Of a stretch of DNA of 29,686 nucleotides, positions 19,801 through 24,155 are shown one piece after another (the first letter of the stretch is position 1; each line of letters begins with the position of its first letter). The notes beneath the pieces were generated by a model. It searched no databases and had not been told where the DNA came from. It saw only the letters and a list, made by a program, of their open reading frames with translations. This stretch comes from Nitrospira sp. (GTDB lineage Bacteria > Nitrospirota > Thermodesulfovibrionia > Thermodesulfovibrionales > SM23-35): NCBI GenBank assembly GCA_016873575.1, contig VGWY01000002.1:1-29686 (forward strand). The letters run 5' to 3'. The position numbers and the translations under genes are program-made.

Positions 19801-21037
19801 GAGTAAAGAAGGAGCTGTGCAAAAGGAGTGTATCAGACTCGACCTTCTTGAAAGGATACTTAATGAGGCGGTAACGAGCTACTTTATAGTCTATGACAAA
19901 AAGGACTTTCAATCAGAACTTAGTAATCCCTATTACACGGATATCCTTATCATTGGAGATAATGACCATCTTGAAGACTGCTATGCTGATGAACTGAGGG
20001 AGAAGGTCTATTCAGGAAAAGGGCTTATCTCATCTCTCTATCTGAAACACGGGGAACATCATAAAGGAGATTATGATCCCATATTGGGTCTAAAGTATGA
20101 GAGAGACCTTTCTGGGAGTGAACATCAGGTTAATATCCTTGATAGTCCTATATCTGAGATGGGGATATTAAAAATCAAAAGTGAGGCAGTCAAAGTCAGC
20201 GTGGATGATTCAGACAGGGTTGTGGCCTTGATTGAGGCAAAGGGTGGCAAACAGTATCCCGGGATCATCATGAACACCTACGGTCTTGGCAAGACACTAT
20301 TTTTCGCCTTTGATTTAGGATTAACCATAGATGATGAGAATTATGAACAGTTATTAAGCATAATAAAAAACTCTCTGTCTTACATGCATAAGCCAATAGA
20401 TACAACTACTTTCCATACGAATCAGCTTGTCCCTGTAGAGATAGAAATTAAGAGCCTTGGAGGTGACTTTGATCTGAGGATAACCGAAACATATCCCGCA
20501 GAACTTAAACTCTATGATCCTTTGGCTTTGCTCAGGATAGGTCAATCAACAGGGCAACAAATAACAGAAAATCCATGGGTGATAGATTTACAGATTGAAC
20601 CAAACAAAACGAAAAAGGTTCTCTATTACGCACTGATTACAGATACTTCAGGGACATATACACTTCTGACAGAGGTAAGTTATTCTGATGACATGTCTCA
20701 AGAAGACAAAAAGACGGTCAGAACAGATATCAAAGTTGATAAAGATACCAAGACAATGACTGATGACATTATTAATGAATTAAAAACCCTTGCAGTATCC
20801 GGAATGGATAAGTCAAGAATCAACAAGGCTATCAGGTATCTTAAGAATATTCAAAAAAGGGTTATAGTTAATGATCAGGATATCGAGAAAAATATTCATA
20901 AAATATTAAAGGCCATAGATTTATTACTTTCTGTAAAAAGCGCTGATACATCAAACATCAGACTGAAACTGGATGGAATACTTAATATATGGGATACAAG
21001 ATACTATCTGAAAGAGATCTTATTGAATAAGTCATGA
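4889..21037 (+). CDS. Giant multidomain exported protein (5382 aa)
   Basis: This is a single uninterrupted frame with a signal peptide at about residues 8-32 (cleavage near SFAQ|DF). Domains in order: metallopeptidase-like head (33-345), alpha/alpha-toroid repeats (370-621), four CARDB domains (623-1076), FlgD-type Ig (about 1084-1178), beta-propeller (about 1205-1640), and three further FlgD-type Ig domains. The SPNxDG motifs of the FlgD domains lie at S1090, S1757, S2399 and S2614. They are followed by alternating Ig (DxTPP linkers) and FnIII modules (about 2700-3900) that include a discoidin-like insertion, then a second propeller (3953-4246), CARDB-like and Ig modules (4290-4940) and an amidotransferase-like tail (4943-5170). 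The last 80 residues are helical. The start is TTG at 4889, preceded by GAAGGTG at 4877-4883; no in-frame ATG lies before the signal peptide. Such proteins are expected on or outside the cell surface as adhesins or matrix components. It overlaps the deacetylase gene by four bases. The exact function is unknown. Confidence 0.93.
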   Translation: MVARNNNVLSISVVLNIIVFILSLFIQTISFAQDFTANTLGDYGNVTVMEVTGNYDAKNPDGAWNYIPRQEIAKEFFRIHKDEYDFLVIFSNFDFQMPDTETKALYLGVKNDTQGIGQPIFDNSILFGSNGKLQGIIDIGNISNIVTNPLDPEFEDTLSTLGHEQMHRWGAYVKFKDASGNTSSALLGKDGSHWSFLFDSDASVLLGNEWQDNGNGTFTSIGARKYYSPLDLYLTGFYDKSQVPPMLLIDNPNIDPKRLPEIGITISGTPRYITIDDITAAEGERIPDPSESQKSFKTAFILITSPGTFTGYELYEIENIRNGWVTRFSVLTGGQGIVEVASNSEVDIPTNPGVTLPPFTPRTIPPDIEDGVKWLMNNQMIDGSWMDLTQTLERDTAEVVFVLKKFDIAQQSYFKGLQWLNGAYSENIDYLSRKINALVNSGQDIATLIDELLLRQNPDGGWGSNGSYGSNPVDTSLALKVLAVTGYPDQGVISKAIEYLKSKQNANGGWGSDDEESSIEATANVLSAFNKYRDKYQLEDQISRGIAWLINKQNNDGGFGNSPSTIYDTALAVLTLREFDVSTDITNNGLNYILNIQSENGSWYESPYQTALAVSAVWKATIDPDLSIKSGDITFIPPSIKSLPSNVVINANIWNLGRTDVPRAKVSLHDGEPSLGKKLGEQIIAFTGQASTTVTFSVTISDVNEHRFYISVDPENLIKESNEVNNMALNILRPEATHDFEILPSDITVSQNPVDIFKDVKITSKITNKGTMNAYNVQVKYYIDEGGIPFDIATSTVDIPANSTITNEITWRTNKAGENLLLTVFADPFNSFTELSEENNKAFTYLTVSGSIEPNLTTSYKDMTIIPNPANEGGSVNISALIKNDGFSPASNIAVNFYKGVPGVDGVLFGSQTISSLNPGESNRVSIDWMNIMESGERIIYVQIDSDNQIKEIREDDNDAFITLKILSLPDFAVSTNSIVFTPSAPKDGDVVSIQVTVQNKGEQGASNVPVKAYEGNTLIGSQIIPSISGNYQAGVSFSYDTTGKSGVHRITVIVDPDNTIIEQSDDNNQASRTFGVQDANLWLTEKYISPNGDGVKDGTQFFFRLNAPKTVKIIVINWKGETIRTFRGSEFENTTGGNIIWDGLDDNGMAVDDGRYQIQIVDVNNNILGSLPVIVDNNRSPLTDAIGTKHLMNNNLTCKLPDISDENWEWLPDESGIVFSITSSNIPDYLEGIYTMAPDGKDVLKLLSINLTENDVVDLSSWALSPDGERIAFLSWKYDPQNKRYTEQLWVMDSDGKKMNLLLSHEQVDNDTILDMKWSPDSKYILYNFGPVYVSGYSAYDLWIINVGTLEKTKIDWGYLTIDLYAEWSPDSKEIAYFVIPSDGSCIDELKVSDLSGNKKTIFTFDHCTWYTPIHWVDNKKIVTHHPSMQSQLWLFDASGNGNHRKLSDDFEGEISIAPDRKSIAYISSNASYDYFVNISDTTGNIQILHETKNSDPDYFYTINAIKWSPDSTKISFIEEGYPQNPYQTDKVLNSLIVIDVKTKQKKSLDVSSIAQNNNTAMKLFEWLSDSLSILASETDLYNQIGDLYVIHSETGRSQRLLPDITLPLCADKILSPLGHYLTYYQDGYQTGACNPKYRDLWAMSTLLNLTAELRAAKEKSAVILKGVATDLNFEGYMLEYADAKNPTQWNLISPPSHIPVINDVFTTWVPPYEGTFSVRLTVWDKAGNAAWDRKRVFWGLASSITNLYKTLEIFSPNGDGIKDSVELHYRVLEPVHLEFNIYDGNDYLITTIQRDYTLPVDDYITWDGRDSSGKIVPDGKYKIKVFTYEFFVEVDNTPPDVNIALTPLKEDLDGVIFAELLCHAVDNRIKNWVIEYGEGDNPKEWYKYREGEGLLVRRDDEGNVLNPIQDTLISRFSYSDIEWLVGKKLKISVEDFAGNKITAVTDFLNERIILNIWDGFPISESTTISSFLGKTGHHSLGGLETIRLQIASMNVQYWNGKQWFDTQPVMNPPSGRINNLDWDNSVLNLDEVYAVRIKAVDIPGQEHYSNMLSFRSVFSIDSPCGSTGTLLIANNSLLEELQLIKLQVQSDVDTNYSQLTDYHVYDFTKGDYIPAGIFYPPIPPIQSGMTYKFRMVGIGVSGKIYESVTQYPQDCPVKISLDVKYEEVDCGLISHKAELSTHIKELNGNVYLKTLSYYIQNSEGLKLLRQFDLTKDGWGSVTIDTSDMLEGSYPVSAVLTYLSLDDNKIRETSASGTLAVDRILPAAQITYPYNYLMLCPIKVPDTRGDWYGIPVEGIAVDNTNVKQYELYYGIGENPTSWLPAMTRKGGQLKHISGKGFVKGQIGIWDVTDLKGPTFSLELKVMDVAGNVSCNTIGFSIDTLTRITNLTTDKSLFSPNGDGNIDDVKISFETDENVTADIKVFKLLQKADGSYALDSTPVRTIASGLLHFAGTENTIWDGRNDSNIIVPDGRYGIAVFAKDSCENTAMKWIAVEVDNTPPTTIITYPGPPDSVTNIVEIKGTADDPHFGSSTLEAGQGDNPDEWIFISSNIIPVKDNVLGKWNISGLDGKWTLRLTATDIVGNKNTTTVTIDPGAKKNLIKDLDVTPWSFSPNHDGKLDTAAITYNLTEACQVEIDILDSASTVKKTYITTTPSSGIYAYTWDGKDNKGAVVPDGNYTVKLTVILSSNSSVTQDETIRVSVDTTPPTIDIKQPVNNSYIKTHVTVNGTISDKNLTEYSVTYSGDSGTIVLDQANQSRENYTFGIINDLPEENYLLHVKAKDIGENFIEKNIAFIIDKTPPKVNLETPQEGEYFGADKNIININGTVIENNLDTYSLRYGAGDNPTQWIDLLSGNTSPVDHHLFSWKVGKNDGIPDGLYTISFYVKDKAGFETENKIKVIIDNTPPETSITSPGDGEYIKTGIDIKGSARDQNLDKYSLEISSGNCGSAFKWTSIRTSNTPIKDGILATLQTLPHDGDYCLKLTTADKVGNKGEAKVNIKIDAHPPEAPLLSGTIEDKSNVRLNWTQGTEPDLSGYNLYRDNQKVNTSLIKDTAYLAQNLMEGIYAFKVIAVDLAGNESNPSNEIKLRVDLTGPDVNIRSPQDGSKVSGLVDIKGTAYSPDDFKQYRIYIGQGSNPSQWNLLRTSPVPIPYGSLARWDTISLSEGTCSIKIEAEDISGNMNTHQIVVTIDNTPPTPPIFISATTDGSEVTLTWQANTDPDLAGYLLFRNEQLANVSGIVIGELKPYLIVGKTYIDKSLPDGRFTYYLIAVDQAGNMSDQSNILEVDIDTHPPQATIVEPLDKSRFENKTLIKAETPDIDIASIQFQYKKSQDNEWINLGSTLTKTPYITYIDPMGSGLSYGDYHLRAVATDKGGKKDTAPSFITVTYTDLTAPAIPFQLRASTDGKEVTLTWTGNTEADLNGYNIYRTSGDTKTKLTTSIVKETTYQDKNISDGIYTYEVTAVDLNDNESKPSNSASARIYAPLIAQPYTPTGQNVIQIIGNNAEVNSSVEIYVDKGSGYVSQGITTADNQGNSTHNLSLELGENRITAKATDSSGNKSRTSDTVVVVYNEPPVAPTGLAVSIQDHTVSLAWNPNTESDLSGYNLYRNNKKVNVPVTVTSGNISASSCNYYNPPSNAFDSEPSTCWASSISYSTFNPTWLEIDLPSPELINHIEIQWDSLTDYEGNEILYAGKDYEIQVWSGYAWITQTKVTGNNTRDNIFDFKPSYRTDKIRIYITDTTAPDYSKHVRISEIKILKDNLIDKTSHEDINLHDGEYNYQVTAVDYYGFESLPSDGIKTIIGDVIPPSAPLNLTATVSGTDIILNWATNSEPDLAGYNIYRSTTSGGPYIKINSSPISSTSYPDTGLASGFAYYYVVVAVDYANNESNYSNEVMGILLDTIPPSKPEISFPTLSGIPVVLYKDRTDISGIAEPASTVELFKDSISVGSVIALKNDVIENFALDHIVNGTSLSPDGRTLSYSYNGFIWLKILNTGTTTKLIQGESPLWSPDGRGLTYKFLDSNLNNRIGIYYIETGNSVPLTEDTNVNENSPSWLSDGSKIAFVSNREGSQDIWIKDLISGSLAQMTNNKNASNPKPSPDGERIAYFEYQNLYVIDLLNGETIEVDTKTDGYSLDWAPDSKGLVFVSYRNGNADVFTININTKNQTRITDSISDEFNPVWSPDGHDISFVRQESNGSSSVLITSSNAQGQNKLLQQNLHTLNYLSWIKSGVIAYIDQNTLNTAYLKGHFSFKDIPLDIGENIFHVTATDSSGNVSEPSDEISIVFDMSLMPDLEITIDNIFIYPPYPMAGEEVAINVVVLNKGQEEVRDVDLDIYLLNSSGNLELLKSEKIPSITSGSGEVVGVRWDSNGKVGINTLIVIVDPEDKIHELSETNNLAMKEIVVVNSEEVLLTTTLDSDLYQANQDVNIHINLKNPGAEKNITIETLIEDDNGNIVVLLNPINTYLPYASHQDFDLAWNTSHTYAGLYKVHSILKGSPGVLSENRISFTIEPDINIDSSIITDEAHYGPREDVSLSINIKNNGRNYVVPQLIVKVKIMDQNNNIIFAEDRTLTTLLPAATNNLNFIWNTGLTSPGSYNATVEIYIANQIVSTKTTSFVIDSSVIITGNIIVKPSVALFGGSVLIYYTIQNNGNVNISDLPLQVLIVDPDSQAIRNAGEDIIDLQIAEEKNRQFLFSTQGYGLKAYVILLQYSHQGDTKNIASTSFSIKDGTPPVVNIASPASGSHANSEVGIVVTAKDDASGVDRVEYQMDNGTWSLLPVSDPSANRYSTTWITVKADEGSHTISFRATDKAGNMSNPVSTTVIVESIQPVEVLKGTITARPNLAYPGQDETITYTITNNRNEDMNNTNVKVLIVNQENQGIKQTFETTVNIPMNTTITGNFIFSTSDLTPQIFTVILQAAISTVPESKELARTFFEIKPALEITKKITDVKNLLVWLNDKCNEHQERHSRRSKEGAVQKECIRLDLLERILNEAVTSYFIVYDKKDFQSELSNPYYTDILIIGDNDHLEDCYADELREKVYSGKGLISSLYLKHGEHHKGDYDPILGLKYERDLSGSEHQVNILDSPISEMGILKIKSEAVKVSVDDSDRVVALIEAKGGKQYPGIIMNTYGLGKTLFFAFDLGLTIDDENYEQLLSIIKNSLSYMHKPIDTTTFHTNQLVPVEIEIKSLGGDFDLRITETYPAELKLYDPLALLRIGQSTGQQITENPWVIDLQIEPNKTKKVLYYALITDTSGTYTLLTEVSYSDDMSQEDKKTVRTDIKVDKDTKTMTDDIINELKTLAVSGMDKSRINKAIRYLKNIQKRVIVNDQDIEKNIHKILKAIDLLLSVKSADTSNIRLKLDGILNIWDTRYYLKEILLNKS
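4985..5925 (+). other. Domain: HExxH metallopeptidase-like head of the giant protein
   Basis: Residues about 33-345 form a globular head with GHEQMHRWG (H163-E-Q-M-H167), a zinc-peptidase signature at the end of a helix. DGSHWSF, about 30 residues further on, offers a candidate third ligand. The preceding strands (DFLVIFSNFDF) and the later YSPLDLYLTGF segment resemble exported metallopeptidase-like domains seen on large bacterial surface proteins. I cannot assign a named peptidase family, and activity is not certain. Confidence 0.6.
5995..6750 (+). other. Domain: alpha/alpha-toroid (prenyltransferase/squalene-cyclase-like) repeats
   Basis: Residues about 370-621 hold at least five repeats of a helix pair ending in a DGGWG or QxxDGSW type turn: NQMIDGSWMD, QNPDGGWGSN, QNANGGWGSD, QNNDGGFGNS and QSENGSWYES. 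Each is followed by a helix of the type DTALAVLTL. This is the QW-like repeat of the terpene cyclase/prenyltransferase/alpha-macroglobulin toroid fold. No DXDD or other cyclase catalytic motif is evident, so I infer a binding or structural role. Confidence 0.8.
8500..9810 (+). other. Domain: first TolB/PD40-like beta-propeller
   Basis: Residues about 1205-1640 repeat the blade motif SPDGxxIAF: SPDGERIAFLSW, SPDSKYILYNFG, SPDSKEIAYFV, APDRKSIAYIS and SPDSTKISFIEE, plus degenerate blades at LPDESGIVFS and LSDSLSILAS. LWVMDSDGKK-type strands lie between them. Seven or eight blades are suggested. The domain lies between two FlgD-type Ig domains. Confidence 0.8.
15748..16165 (+). other. Domain: discoidin (F5/8C)-like module inserted in an FnIII domain
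   Basis: Residues about 3620-3760 carry NISASSCNYYNPPSNAFDSE, then TCWAS, then TWLEIDLPSPELINHIEIQW, and near the end KIRIYITDT with ISEIKIL. This is the strand order of coagulation factor 5/8 C-type carbohydrate-binding domains. It is flanked by the first half of an FnIII domain (VSLAWNPNTESDLSGYNLYR) and its second half (DGEYNYQVTAVDYYGFES), so it sits in a loop of that FnIII domain. Confidence 0.75.
16746..17625 (+). other. Domain: second beta-propeller, nested in an Ig-like domain
   Basis: Residues about 3953-4246 show six blade motifs: SPDGRTLSYSY, SPDGRGLTYKF, LSDGSKIAFVSN, SPDGERIAYFEY, APDSKGLVFVSY and SPDGHDISFVRQ. This suggests a six-bladed TolB-like propeller. The flanking sequence is one bacterial Ig domain cut in two: STVELFKDSISVGSVI before it, and GHFSFKDIPLDIGENIFHVT then ATDSSGNVSEPS after it. 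Confidence 0.8.
19715..21037 (+). other. Domain: amidotransferase-like C-terminal region of the giant protein
   Basis: Residues about 4943-5170 leave the Ig pattern. A segment ending in TDILIIGDNDHL is followed by REKVYSGKGLISSLYLKHG and later GIIMNTYGLGKTLFFAFDLG. The strand/helix order and the late FGxGKxxxFxFDLG segment recall class I glutamine amidotransferase-like (ThuA/GATase-like) domains used non-catalytically. No Cys-His catalytic pair is apparent. A beta-rich segment (about 5172-5271) and a helical tail ending at the last residue follow. Confidence 0.45.
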
Positions 21038-22164
21038 TAAAGACAGCATTTATCTATTCTGACGATTTTGCGACATATGATTATGGAGCAACGCATCCAT
21101 TGAAACCTTTCAGATTGAAGCTTACCTGTGAACTCATGAAGGCTTACGGTTTGCTCAATCTTCCAAATACTCAGGTCATCAAACCCATAATGGCTGAAGA
21201 AGCCGATTTATTGATGTTTCATGATGAAAGCTATATCGATATCCTTAAGATTTTAAACAGCGGGCGGATGAACCCTGTTGCTGAATTTTTCGGTATCGGT
21301 CCCGGTGACAACCCTATCTTTAAGGGTCTTTATGACTGGTCAAGGCTGGTAACAGGGGCTTCGCTCCAAGCAGCATCATTGGTAGCCAGCGGAGAGGTGG
21401 ATATTGCCTTTAACATCGCCGGCGGCCTTCATCATGCAATGTCAACCCATGCTTCCGGGTTCTGCTATATCAATGATCCGGTTATTGCAATCATGTCGCT
21501 CCTTAAAAAAGGATATAAAGTAGCATATGTTGATATCGATGCACATCACGGTGATGGTGTGCAGAATGCCTTTTATAAGTCCAGCAGTGTTTTGACCATA
21601 TCCATTCACGAGACCGGAAAAACACTTTTCCCGGGAACGGGTTTTGAAAATGAGATTGGAGAAGGTAATGGTTTGGGCTTTTCCGTGAATATCCCGATGC
21701 CACCTTTAAGCGATGATGATCTTTTTATGTTTGCATTCAACGAGATAGTGCCACCGATAATCAAGCAATTTCAACCTGATATTGTCGTCAGTCAGTTCGG
21801 TGTAGATACTTTCTATAATGATCCGCTTGCTCATTTGAACTATACAAATAATGGCTTCTGCGAAGTAGTGAAAAAGATCAAGGAAATATCTCCCGGTTTA
21901 GTTGCTTTAGGCGGAGGAGGATATAACATGGCCAATGTTGCGAGAGCATGGACACTCGCCTGGGCCATTATGAATGAAATAGAGATTCCTGATGAGATTC
22001 CTGAGGAATATTTTGATAAATATACAAAATACGATTTCCATACCAGGCAAATAAAGGATATAACTTATAATGAAACTGGCCCCGCTAAAAAAGAAATGAG
22101 GGAGGAAGTGGAGAGGGTCGTCAGATTCATAAAAGAAAATGTGTTCAAATACCACAATATATAA
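21034..22164 (+). CDS. Class I HDAC/AcuC-like deacetylase
   Basis: This 376-residue zinc-dependent deacetylase belongs to the arginase/deacetylase fold (bacterial AcuC and eukaryotic class I HDAC relatives). Its likely reaction is removal of acyl groups from lysines or a small acetylated amine; the substrate cannot be read from the sequence. The active site is complete: the HH dyad H133-H134 (GGLHHAMS), zinc ligands D169 and H171 (DIDAHHGDG) and D258 (QFGVDTF), and the transition-state tyrosine Y297 (GGGGYN). The N-terminal HPLKPFR segment also matches the family. There is no signal peptide, so it is cytoplasmic, unlike the exported protein encoded just before it. Its ATG overlaps that gene's TGA (ATGA), so translational coupling is likely. 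The symbol acuC is plausible, but no other acetoin or acetyl-CoA gene is nearby. Confidence 0.93.
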   Translation: MIKTAFIYSDDFATYDYGATHPLKPFRLKLTCELMKAYGLLNLPNTQVIKPIMAEEADLLMFHDESYIDILKILNSGRMNPVAEFFGIGPGDNPIFKGLYDWSRLVTGASLQAASLVASGEVDIAFNIAGGLHHAMSTHASGFCYINDPVIAIMSLLKKGYKVAYVDIDAHHGDGVQNAFYKSSSVLTISIHETGKTLFPGTGFENEIGEGNGLGFSVNIPMPPLSDDDLFMFAFNEIVPPIIKQFQPDIVVSQFGVDTFYNDPLAHLNYTNNGFCEVVKKIKEISPGLVALGGGGYNMANVARAWTLAWAIMNEIEIPDEIPEEYFDKYTKYDFHTRQIKDITYNETGPAKKEMREEVERVVRFIKENVFKYHNI

Positions 22165-22262
22165 GGATAAGGATTTGGCATAATGATGTAGAGTCTCCAG
22201 CCATATCTAAAAGTTTTTCCCGCCTATACTAATACGGTCATAAGTATGAAGGCATTGATTAT

Positions 22263-22340
22263 AAAATCCCTCCTCACCTCCCTTTGCTAAAGGGAGGCAA
22301 TGTACCCCTCTTTGGCAAAGAGGGGCAAGGGGAGATTTTT
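22263..22340. repeat. Double-hairpin dispersed repeat (family A), possible terminator
   Basis: Two adjacent stem-loops, CCTCCCTTTG-CTAAAGGGAGG and CCCCTCTTTGGCAAAGAGGGG, are enclosed by outer arms AAAATCCCTCCTC and GGGGAGATTTTT. It is about 100 bp past the deacetylase stop. The G-rich stem followed by TTTTT could terminate the giant gene/deacetylase transcript. A shorter relative is embedded in cysS at 1792-1836. Confidence 0.75.
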
Positions 22341-22991
22341 CAATAATGATGCCTTACTTATGCACTTCTTAGTAACTATAGTTTTAAAAAGACCTCATAC
22401 TTCTTTTTAGCTATATTCATACCTTTGGAAGATTGAAAAAGAGGCTATTTTTTGCTAAAGATTAAATCAGGTAGAAAAGAGGGGATTCTACCCGTTTATG
22501 AATTATAGATATTAATTAGAGGCTATCGTCAGTATTAAGACGAAAGGTTTCGTAAAACTATTATAAGACTATGCAATTCGTCGGGGTACATTTAAATTTC
22601 TTTAATATTCTGAAGGTCAACATAGGAAAATTTTCTGCACCATGGCCTCAACGGGAATTTCAGAATTCAAAAGAGCCTTACAGGAGTGAAACAGAACAAG
22701 ATAAAGTTTTTAAAATAAAGTTTCATAATAGAGCATTATCAACTATTCTTACCTATAATTTAAAAGGCATTCCAAATCAGATGTTTCAAACAAAGGGGAT
22801 ATATGTAGATTGCTATGCTTAATACCATAATAACATCATATCAATTAGATATAATATCACATGGGAAAAAGATTCCAGAGCGGTTCAGAAATACAGTACC
22901 TTCTCGCAAAAACATCCTCTTTAAATGAATCTTCCTATTTAGAGTTTTTCTTATGAATGAAAGGACAGACGGTTCTGACATCAGTTCCTGA

Positions 22992-23028
22992 GTGAAGCTC
23001 CCCGACTGAAAGTCGGGGCTTCCATGCA
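22992..23028 (+). repeat. Hairpin repeat (family B), copy 2
   Basis: Same 37-bp element as at 4763-4799, with two differences. The stem is CCCCGACT/AGTCGGGG with a GAA loop, and the element ends in CATGCA. No transposase gene lies next to it. Confidence 0.8.
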
Positions 23029-23101
23029 GCAGATAAAGAGGCTGAGGAAAGTATCAAAGGCAAGCCAATAAGTAAGACTTTCTTCCTGAAATTTACACCT
23101 A

Positions 23102-23110
23102 TGATATAAT
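23102..23110 (+). promoter_or_regulatory. Extended -10 promoter of the flavin reductase gene
   Basis: TGATATAAT matches the extended -10 form TGnTATAAT. The -35 region (about 23082-23087) is poor, as is common with extended -10 promoters. The predicted leader is about 40 nt and contains AGGAGGT. Confidence 0.5.
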
Positions 23111-23155
23111 GATCGAAATCAAAATTACTAAGATAAGCATTTAGGAGGTAACAGA

Positions 23156-23728
23156 ATGGAAAAAGTAACTATCGAAAAGGCTTTATTTTGTCTGCCATGG
23201 ACTCAAACCATTCTTGGAACCCACTATGAGGGTAGAGTAAACTTCATGGCACTTGATTGGTTGACACGCGTAAATTATCAGCCACCAATGCTGGGTATTT
23301 GTGTAAATAAAGTGCATGCTTCCAATATCGCTATTCACGATACTGAAGAATTCAGTGTCAATGTGCCTTCAACAGATATGGTAGAAATTACTGATTATAC
23401 TGGGCTCGTTTCAGGGAAAAGGGTTGACAAATCTGGACTCTTTGAAGTCTTTTATGGAGAATTAAAAGCGGCTCCTATGATTAAGACATGTCCCCTTACT
23501 ATGGAATGTAAAGTAGCTCAAGTAATAGAACTCCCCACTAATACTTTTTTTATTAGTGAGATTATCAACATATACTCTGAAGACCAATTTCTTACTGACG
23601 GGAAACCTGATGTAAAGAAAATAAAGCCCTTCGTCTTAACAATGCCTGATAATAGATTCTGGTCAATCGGTGAATGTATAGGAAAAGCATGGAACGCAGG
23701 AAAAACTATACACGCCCCTCTAAAATAG
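23156..23728 (+). CDS. Flavin reductase-like / flavoredoxin family protein
   Basis: This 190-residue protein has the FMN-binding split-barrel layout of the flavin reductase-like and flavoredoxin family. Such proteins bind FMN and pass electrons between pyridine nucleotides, flavins or small redox proteins in the cytoplasm. Visible family features are the N-terminal strand with NFMALDWLTRVNYQPPMLGI, where S/T and aromatic residues usually line the flavin pocket, then KVHASNIAIHDTEEFSVNVP, and GLVSGKRVDKSGLF followed by a late CKVAQVIEL strand. The length is normal. It has an excellent ribosome site (AGGAGGT at about 23142-23148) and its own extended -10 promoter. The next reading frame downstream looks like a decayed aldehyde:ferredoxin oxidoreductase tail, so it may once have belonged to a redox gene group. 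Confidence 0.85.
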   Translation: MEKVTIEKALFCLPWTQTILGTHYEGRVNFMALDWLTRVNYQPPMLGICVNKVHASNIAIHDTEEFSVNVPSTDMVEITDYTGLVSGKRVDKSGLFEVFYGELKAAPMIKTCPLTMECKVAQVIELPTNTFFISEIINIYSEDQFLTDGKPDVKKIKPFVLTMPDNRFWSIGECIGKAWNAGKTIHAPLK

Positions 23729-23762
23729 GAAGAGAATAGCAATACTAACACATAAAAATTAA

Positions 23763-24032
23763 CAGTCAGGTGCTCCAGCGGTCAGAGTGAAGTTCTCACA
23801 GGAGTGCGCAAAAGCATCATTTCCTGATATCTGTTCAATTCCCATTCAAGCAAACAAAGCGAGACAGATCATGGGCGTTTCTTTCGATTTGAATGACACG
23901 GTTGTCAAAATTGGCAGGGCGTTCAATACGAGGAGAAATACTCGTTTCCGGGATAAATATCGCAAGACGGAGTATTATTCAAACACGGGTTACCTGGTAC
24001 ACCTACAAGTTAACAGAATCAGAAGGGGATGA
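23763..24032 (+). pseudogene. Probable remnant of an aldehyde:ferredoxin oxidoreductase C-terminus
   Basis: Translated in the frame of the GTG at 23787, this stretch reads VKFSQECAKASFPDIC, then GVSFDLNDTVVKIGRAFNT and RRNTRFRDKYRKTE. The order and spacing resemble the C-terminal part of tungsten AOR-type enzymes: a QE..A.DSLGLC segment, then a G.D...ED..KIGERI.N..R.FN.R segment, then TRKDD. It lacks the rest of the enzyme (about 600 residues in the family), is preceded by an in-frame stop and has no ribosome site. I therefore read it as a degraded fragment. The comparison is from memory of the family and is uncertain; it could be a chance open frame. Confidence 0.35.
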
Positions 24033-24155
24033 AAGCTGAAGATTTCCGGTACAAATTAACAGACAATGTTTCCGTTGCAAAAGAAGCCTGAAAGGTTTGG
24101 ACGTTAGTCTTTTGCCTCATGTTAGCGGAAGTCGCCAGCCTCTCCTTTAAAGCTT

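Larger units (their letters stand above)
22165..23155. other. About 1 kb without a convincing gene
   Basis: The stretch is AT-rich. It contains the double-hairpin repeat at 22263-22340, the 37-bp hairpin repeat at 22992-23028 and the flavin reductase promoter. An 83-codon frame at 22571-22822 has no ribosome site, no recognisable domain and unremarkable composition, so I do not call it. An ACGAAA-GG-TTTCGT palindrome lies at 22540-22553. Confidence 0.5.

Noticed and set aside
22540..22553. ACGAAA-GG-TTTCGT palindrome as an operator or hairpin
   Set aside because: A two-base loop is too tight for a stable hairpin, and no promoter or gene lies close by.
22571..22822. 83-codon frame in the intergenic stretch after the deacetylase
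   Set aside because: No ribosome site, no signal or domain, and composition like the surrounding noncoding DNA. It may be a relic, but I cannot support it.
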